From contig KN834788.1 in assembly GCA_000827265.1 (NCBI GenBank), forward strand, positions 1-64,000: DNA of 64,000 bases, in the 5' to 3' direction. Each line of letters starts with the position of its first letter. The stretch's first letter is position 1. The translations under genes and the position numbers were made by a program. This DNA is from Collybiopsis luxurians FD-317 M1. Lineage: Eukaryota > Basidiomycota > Agaricomycetes > Agaricales > Omphalotaceae. The notes beneath the pieces are model-generated. The model was not told the origin of the DNA. It worked only from the letters and a program-made list of their open reading frames with translations, and did not search any database. Below are positions 56,600 to 64,000 of the stretch, one piece after another.

Positions 56600-58390
56600 T
56601 GACTCTCCAAGTCGGATTCTCCGCCGAGAACTGATGTCGTTTAGACGGCTGGTGTACGTTTGCTTGTTTGTGTACTCTACCGTGAGAGATTACCATTGAC
56701 GCTCGTTTCTCCTAGTTCCCAACTCGCACCACCAAGTTGAGTTGTCTCCACGGAGAACACTGTTGGGGTTTCGAGACGCGGGTGTGTCATGTGTGTGTGT
56801 GTTATGCTCTACCGAGAGGGTTTATGTGTTTACGATTGACGCTCTTTTTTTCTCCTAGTTTCGAGTTCTCATCTCGCACCAAGTCGAGTTCTCTCCACCG
56901 GGAACCGATGTTGTTTAGACGCGGGTGTGTGTGTGTTTTCTCCACAGAGAACACTGATGGGGTTTAGACGCGGATGTGTTATGTTCTTCCGTGAGGGGTT
57001 TACGCGATTACGATTGACGCTCTTTTTTTTCTCCTAGTTCCTCAGTTCGAATGCAAGCTTGGAGTCTCCGAGGCGAGGCCTACTCAGGACGCGTTCATGT
57101 TCGTGCATCAACCCGCCTCGGGTTCTGGTCGGTCATCGTTCCTTGTACAAAGGACACAAGTACCGAAGGTGTTGTAAAGCTTGTCCGACCGACTCGCCAG
57201 TTCGAGTTCTCCGCGGTGGAACTATAGGTAGTGGTAGGGTGAGCAAAGGTATCCGTGTGTTATACTGAGCTATATATCAACGTCATGAACTTACGGTTTA
57301 CACCTTTCCAGGCTCCTTAGTTCGAATGTAAGCTCGGACTCTTCGAGGGCAGGGTCTAGTCAAGGCAGGCTCATGTTCCTGTTTGCGCATGTTTCAACAC
57401 GCTCCATCGCTCTCAACTTTTCCAAACCTCGCCTCGCCTCAAACAGTGATCTTGGTCCATCGCAACTCGTTTAGCGTTCTACGCTTTACGCCGTAAGTTA
57501 CGGTATCGATGGTCTTGTAAAGCTGGTCCGACCGACTCGCCAGTTTGAGTTCTCCGCGGTGGAACTGAACGTATTCAAGTACAAGTAGTGGTGGGGTCTG
57601 TGTGCGGGTATGTTATACTGAGCTTTTAACGCCATGGGCTTACGATTGACGCTTCTCCGAATTCCCTAGTTCAAATGTCGGATAAGACTCCCATCGCTCT
57701 CAGCCTCTCGCTTTCCAAACCTCGCCTCGAATTCGAATCGAATTGTGTTCTCGGCGGTCTATCGTTCCTCATTGAGAACAGTCGTACCTCAACATTTCAA
57801 CGCCTCAAGTTGGTATTACAGCAATTCCGAAAGCAATACTCATGAGTTGACGATCCTGTATGGCTAATCAGACCGACTCGCCAGTCGAATTCTCCGCGGT
57901 AGACTGTACGTGTCCAAGCCGTGACTTGACGCCCTCGTCCGTCCGACTGGCCGATTCAGTTCCCCGCAGGGACTGTTCAAGTAGGTCACTGCAGTAGCGC
58001 GGTGAGCAAAGGCGTTTGTGTTATACTACGCTTTTAACGTCACGAGCTACGATTGACGCTTCTTGCCAGATTCTTCACCAGTACCTCTATCACTCACGCG
58101 TTTCAAAGCTTAACGCTCAGCGCTCAGCTCCCAGCGTTGTAATAGATTTTAGGTTTAGGTTCGCGGCGGTCTTAGGGTCCAACTCTGATTCCCAGTCTCA
58201 CTTCCGGCGCTCGCTCTTACTTTGGAATATACTGTTTGGGATCCTGATACACATTGCAAACTCCTTCAATGTTCACGCTTTACCCTTATACTACCGATAG
58301 CGATACCCATGAATATGGCAGGGACCATGACTCAGGTCCCGACCAGCTCGCCCATTCAAAGTCTCCGCGGGGACAGGTTAGTAGCGATTG
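56600..58390. repeat. Degenerate array of hairpin-containing units
   Basis: Short near-palindromes of the type GTTCTCCGCGGTGGAAC recur near 56620, 56745, 56895, 56942, 57208, 57551, 57888, 57960 and 58365, often after CGACTCGCCAGTT. A second word, TACGATTGACGCT, recurs near 56830, 57008, 57640 and 58048, followed by C/T-rich sequence and (C)TAGTTC. A third, GTGTTATACT(G/A)(A/C)GC, occurs near 57260, 57612 and 58019. Unit spacing is irregular (about 75-350 bp). No coding frame is shared. Confidence 0.65.
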
Positions 58391-60355
58391 TGGAGGTGTG
58401 TGTAATCCACTCCAAGTATAACGTTATACGATTTACTACTTGCGCTCTCCCCCCGACAGTCCCAAGTTCCAGCTTTAGCCAAGCTTTGCTCTCGAGTGGC
58501 TTCATAGTACTCTTGGCGATAAGGGCCTGCCATCAACCCTCTCGTCTTTCGACGTCCGACTTATGGAATGATGTTCTTGGCTGTCCGAGTAAGTCCCTAG
58601 TCCCACTCCATTTCCTTTCGAGTATACCGGAATGCCGGGGTACTGATTAAGACCCATACTAATACAGTCGTAATTCGTTAACGTTAGTGTTCACCCTTTA
58701 CGCTCTACCACTATCGTTACCGATACCCGTGATCGTCAACCTAGCGGTCATGCTGGTCGCCCACTCGTTCTCGTTCTTGCTTGTTTGCTTGCGAGGATCA
58801 CTCGAGGATCTGGTGTCGTACTCTCGTTCACGTTACGCCGTACGGGATCCATACCTATGACCCCCCTCCCCCCCTAACACCCTTCGGATCTAATCTTGCT
58901 ACCTAGGTCTCATTACTCTAACGGTTAGGCTTCCCGGTATCCGCAAAGTGGCCCGACGCCTTTCTACAGCTAAGGTAGAATCCAGATTCGTTTCTTTCAC
59001 TTCAAGTTATTTTTTTACCCTCGTCATACATTACGGAGATGCACAAGCTATATCCTCGGACGGCATTCATGTCCGTTTAAGCTTTCGTGTCCCATCTCAA
59101 TCTGACGCTACGGTTAGTACTTCAGCCTCGTACCATCATCCATTTCTCATTCCCTATCTAATTCCACTGGAATTTGTAGCACCCTATCGACACCGGGATA
59201 CAATCGCTTTTGACCTACCGTACGTATGTACGGCTGTCTATGTACATGTTCGTACCTCAAGTAAACGCCTCTATCAGAATGTCAGAACTTTTAACGTTTG
59301 CGGTATGTCGAGGATGATTGATGATTGATGATACATATGAAAATGATGGTACTTCGTGGCAACGTTCGTACATACCAGATCAAATACGATCGTTGGGTGT
59401 TCTTTGGATATTGACGAACAGGGAAAAGGTGTTCCAGGCCTCAGACCCACCAAGGCCCTTGTCGGGTTCTGCGTTAACGGTCGCTCATTTGGTTTTCTTC
59501 AAAGTCCTGTCCACGGTTCTTGCTGCGTAACTCAAATTTTGAAATTGAACGGTTTGGCAGAGATAGGTGGCAACTTTTGATAGTTTTCTGATTACAACAC
59601 AGTCATCGCCGGCGGTGCGAAGCGAGGATGACTTCTCTGCGACTGGCTAGCGTCGCTCTAGCTCCCCTTAATTATATGTTCTCTTCTTCGTCTCGGATTG
59701 GACCACTCTACTACATAGTTCGTAAGCTCTCTTCATTTTCAAATGACTTTTTTGCATGAGGTAGCCCTCCATTACGGAGCTATATCGCCATAACGAGATA
59801 CCTCACCGCGTTCTTGCAGACCTTCCTCGCAGTTGACACCGGTCATCAGGACAGCTGCAGTGCTGCAGTGACAGACTCGACGCGTTTCCACTTACCCTTT
59901 TGGCCAACTTCAGTATTATCATATGATGGTTCAAGTAACCTCTTGGAATCGTTTGCGGCGACTATTTACACTTTCTCTGCCCGTTTGTTTCGAAGGCGCT
60001 CGCGGTCTGTTCGTCTCTCCCATATATCAGATGCCTCAACCTACGACGTACTTGTACGAATACTCCTTAGTCTAGACCTTCTTCGCTTCTTCCTGTTTTC
60101 CGTCAAACCATGCGTTTTCTCCCACTGGACATACTTTTGGCTTCCAATGCAATTTTGGTATCGACTGCAATCGTTTATTTGTCTAACATCAATGATTTGT
60201 GATTTTCATTTGCTATCGAGAATTCCCTACTTATTCAGTGTAGAATCCGATTCTCACTTTAGCTATACTCTCCAATTGGCCGAAAACAAGGAGAAAGTCT
60301 ATTCAGACTGTTAGTAGATGCCATATTTGCGTATAAGCAAGACGTACTCACCTCC
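58391..60355. other. Intergenic, nothing recognised
   Basis: Several open frames up to 166 codons (for example 59814-60314) lack motifs and splice context. I could not support a gene. Confidence 0.4.
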
Positions 60356-62263
60356 TTAATCACTTGGCTCCCATTCTGCTACAGAGTCGTAACCTGCAGG
60401 TCTAGTCACATTCTTCCAGCCCTTCAGTGCCGTCTTATAAGGCTCTATTCTCACTACTGGGCTTTGCGTTTTTACAGAGCCGAAGGGAGTTTCCACAGCT
60501 TCATACATTAGATCAGGCGTGTGGAAGAGATGAGGATACAGCCTCTGTATGCTGTTGATAGCGGCAAGACCCACTTCCTCGAAATTGTTGTTGTGACGAA
60601 GCTTCCCAATATCCTGTCCGTGAGTGGCGAACATCAAACTCCAAAGCGATTCTTCGTACGGCCCAACGGACATGAGCCAGTCGTTGTACTTGACGAGTGA
60701 AGTGCTCGTGAAGTAACTCCCTCCCTGGGTCATTCGGTGATGCAAACCATTCAGAGCTGCAATGCAGCCCAATTCTCCTGCCCTGCACAAAATTAGACAA
60801 ACTATCCATTGAAGGAAGATGTTAATGTATTTACCCGAAATCAGCTAACGGAAATAAGGCTGCGACGGGCTCTTCTAAGCCTAATGCTCTCCCGTTAGCC
60901 CATGATACTCCAGTTACGGAATCTGCGATCTGCTGCCATCCAGGTCTCGGGTATTAACAGGTGAGTATTCGCTAGGAAACAGAGTATTCTAGCTGCTCAC
61001 CTGTCTGACCATTCCCCTCCTATTCCGTAGCAGCTTTCTTTGACATAAACGAACCCTCGCTTTCCAGCATAACGTTTGAGTAGGTCGTGAGGTCCATAAC
61101 CAAGTTTAGCAATGGCTCCAGGCCGATAGCCGTCTACAATGACATCCACATCCTCTAGCAATTTTTCAAACACCTCTCTCCCTTCCGAGCTTTTCAGGTC
61201 AAGGTCAATCGTATGCTTTCCGAAGTTAAAGTCGACTGCGTAGTACGACTGGTCTGGCAGATTATGGCTTGTCACTCGTATGATCTGTGCTCCGTATTCT
61301 GCAAGAGTTCGAGTGATGACTGGTCCAGCAATGACTCTCGTCAAATCAAGGATCTTGACCCCGGATAAAATGTTTGGGCCTTCGGGTGAAAGTTCCAGTT
61401 TGGGCGAGCTGCTTTCGAGTTGTTCCAGCTCAAAAAGTGGACGTGAGGATATATGTTTACCCTGAATCTAGTAAGTTTTCGTGTCAAAATGTGTTTCTAA
61501 TTTTGACTTACATGAGAGGTAGCTAGAAATTCCTCCCTCGTTAAACAAGGGGAACCGGCCTGTTTTACTGCCCTTATCACCTCATCAATTTCTTGGGATG
61601 TTAACTGCTGTGTTCGTTCAAGGATGATTTGTTGCGCCGCTTGATTATTTTTGATTCCTTCATTGTACGGTGGAAGACTCAATGCTTTGAGGGTCGGACT
61701 GGCATCCAAACTGCGGAAATGCTTCTCAGACAGTTTTCCTTTATGTAAAGCTCTGATTTACCTTGCATGTAAATGATAGAATCGTCCATCCTTTGTACGA
61801 TATATATTTGTGAGCGCACGACGATAGATATTGCCGTATACTTGGTTGAGATCGGTATCTAACCCGCTTTGTCAGTCCTTCGCTCCGAATTAGCTCGAAT
61901 GAACATACCAATAATCTTCCTTTTTGTTTCTGGGTTCCATTTCGGCAGCCCGTCCACAGTGGATAAATAATTCATAGCAGGAAACAGTGCTGCGTGGCTA
62001 CAGTTGACCGAAGCTTTGACGGTTATGTCATGACCGAAGCGTTCTTTGCACAGAGCAACTGCAACAACTCCCTCGAGGGCCTTCAGAGCTGCAAAAGTCT
62101 CGTGGGCTTTGAGAGCCATAGGAATGATAGGCTCGGGTGAGTCTCCGACAAAGTCCACATATTCCAGTCCCGTAGCGCGAACTTCAGGAAGGACCGGCAA
62201 GTTGTTTTCAAACATTGCCAGTAGGATCTGCTTACTGGTTTCGATGGTGGAATATGAATTCAT
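60356..62263 (-). CDS. CoA-transferase family III (CaiB/BaiF) protein
   Basis: Six exons on the minus strand: 62263-61909, 61858-61762, 61710-61512, 61467-61001, 60945-60835 and 60782-60356. The introns are 44-55 nt. The total of 1656 nt gives 551 residues. The core reads LSGVKILDLTRVIAGPVITRTLAEYGAQIIRV, then VDVIVDGYRPGAIAKLGYGP, the classic family III signature. PLADFGAGELGCIAALNGL supplies the expected catalytic Asp (D408). Family members move CoA between organic acids through an aspartyl-CoA anhydride, usually in the cytosol or mitochondrion. The acid used here cannot be read from sequence. An N-terminal half of about 230 residues before the signature is usual for the fungal members. I took the ATG of MNSYSTIET; an in-frame ATG at 62332 would add 23 residues. 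Confidence 0.9.
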
Positions 62264-64000
62264 GTTTGGACTCGTTGCTGGCTGACTCACTTCAACTAGC
62301 TTATATACAATGAAGTTCAGGCCATATGACATGTCATTTGGCTTTTCATGCTCATTGGATAATGTTGAAGCGACATCCTCCTATTCTCCTTCGTCCGAAA
62401 TCCTTGTCCGATATGCCGAATTGTGATTTGCCTCGCTGCTGTGCTTTCATATTCTTTCATTGATATGTCATAGCGAATAACGCGACTATATCATCGGTCT
62501 GCAAAGAAAAACATTGACCCCACGACGGACCCGGACTCCGAGGCTCTGACTGTAAAAAGCTTTAGTGCTTGAATGCCTCTGAATAAGCTCGACATTGTCC
62601 TTGATTGATTGCCCAGCCCCAGAGCTCGATAGGTATAGGATAGATGGCTGCCGCCACCATCCCTTTCTGCACGTTAGTCCAATTTGCCAGATGTTAAGTT
62701 GCCTGCTACTCGGGTATCGGTAGACTGGCAGTATGCATTAAAAATCTAACCGAACCCTTTAAGAACACGACTCGAGACCGACCATAGCTATGTGCTTGTA
62801 AGCTGCAAAGAGTAATTCCCTCTCACGTCAGCGTGTAAAGTGTCTTGAGTGATAATCATATACGATACAGTCGAAGTCGTCTCCCGGAGGTTGAGATTAC
62901 GCATGGTCGTGTAATGCACAAATGGATGTGCAGTATATAGAGTCAAGTACGTAGTCAAACCGGTGACTATTTTGAAGTCGCTCTAAAAATAAAAATAATA
63001 GCCAAGCTGAGGGGCTACGACCACAATCTGGCGTTCACTGACTGGGTGTAGCAAACTATATTCTTTGAGTGGTCGTGTCGGCCCCTCCAACGCCATTTAC
63101 GTCTTCTGCAACCGTTATGAACCTATAAATCCCACCTAACAAAAACCTTTCAACCAGTTGGCGTTTCTGCATCCAAGTACTTCCTTCCTTGTTTGACGTA
63201 GCCTACTCTAAAGTATTACAATCCCTCAGGCATATCGCATAGCCGTCAATAAAGCATTCTCGAATATATAATATCATGCGACCCAGGTTTATGCGCGTCA
63301 TATTTTACTATCAGACTCGATTTAGTACGGAAATCTGCAGTAAACTTTTGCATAAGTTTTCGACGTGAATTTTGTTATTCATTTGGTAGGACCATATGTA
63401 AAGATAACTTCTCTTTTACTTGGCATCTGGAATAGACAAGTTCACTTTCCTCTAGTGTGTTCCTATCCTATCCCCCCTTCAGCCAAGCTTTGCTTTAGAC
63501 GGTTACAGGGGAAAGCGTTCAAAACTCCAACTTCCAACACCGGTGCCAAGGCATCTCACCTCCAAAGCCATCAAAATTCCCGTTATCGCTAGAAGTTCAG
63601 CCATCTCGAGCCATGTGTAGTGCTTCCTTATTACTCCTCAATTCAGAAGATTTATGTAAGTAAATAGAGTAATGTACGAGACTGATACTCTAAGATTGAA
63701 GAGCTAGAAGGGGTACTTGGAGTCTATCATCTCCAAGTGGTCATCGATCCTCCCCATGTTCATTGGCAACCTTATTGGAAACACGGTCGAGGGCAAAAAT
63801 CGACATTGACTCGGACAGTCACCGGCCCCGTCGGTCGTCTAAGACAGGAGACTAGACTACCGAGTGCTTAGTATCGGAGTTTTTATCTGCTTTTATCCTG
63901 CGCTTTTCCAGCCATTCATTATTACTTACTTCAACAATCTTCTAATTATATCCGAGCCCAAGCATCAGTCTAAGATTTATCGGTGGAGAGACCGGCAGCA
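62264..64000. other. 5' flank of the CoA-transferase and terminal intergenic DNA
   Basis: A TTATATAC lies just upstream of the chosen start (about 62301-62308). No further gene, RNA or repeat was recognised up to the window end. Confidence 0.4.

Noticed and set aside
59814..60314. 166-codon frame before the CoA-transferase
   Set aside because: No recognised domain and no neighbouring exon; probably chance.

Overview
The window looks like nuclear DNA of a mushroom-forming basidiomycete (Agaricomycetes). The evidence is short introns of about 44-60 nt with clear GT...AG ends and CTRAY-like branch points, a DUF6534-type membrane protein, a class I G-alpha subunit, a fungal CaiB/BaiF-type CoA-transferase and an F-box/LRR pseudogene. 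Genes are sparse: about ten supported protein-coding loci in 64 kb, separated by old, diverged repeats. I spliced the genes by hand. In each full model the summed exons give a multiple of three, which supports the boundaries. I ran no searches, so family names come from recognised motifs.

Layout. 1-5.8 kb: no supported gene. 5.8-7.6 kb: a divergent pair (PD-(D/E)XK-like protein on minus, small unknown protein on plus) sharing a 350-bp promoter with CACGTG and a TATA box. 8.2-15.4 kb: diverged repeats, including one arm of a long inverted repeat (partner at 51.4-52.8 kb) and a 3.6-kb block duplicated at 44.7-48.3 kb. 16.3-18.1 kb: a second divergent pair of the same layout with two adjacent CACGTG boxes, plus a doubtful convergent ORF. 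19.0-22.3 kb: an inverted duplication of a tiny two-exon gene and its promoter, one copy truncated. 23.9-26.7 kb: a DUF6534 membrane protein in at least 20 exons, several of them micro-exons. 28.3-33.4 kb: a seven-exon gene for a 1584-residue protein with a tyrosine-recombinase-like catalytic core. 34.7-36.6 kb: an F-box/LRR pseudogene. 39.5-43.05 kb: an island with a single CpG in about 3.5 kb, containing a fold-back element, a 57-bp minisatellite and tandem duplications. 43.4-53 kb: repeat copies and a two-finger C2H2 protein. 54.0-55.3 kb: G-alpha with an Arg at the catalytic Gln position. 56.6-58.4 kb: a degenerate array of short hairpins. 60.4-62.3 kb: the CoA-transferase.

How parts may relate. 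G-alpha (signalling), the C2H2 protein (regulation) and the CoA-transferase (metabolism) are ordinary host genes at the right-hand side. The rest is accessory: two nuclease-like/small-protein divergent pairs, an apparently free-standing recombinase-like protein, duplicated small genes and repeats showing CpG decay. The best candidates for undescribed biology are the recombinase-like gene and the divergent pairs.
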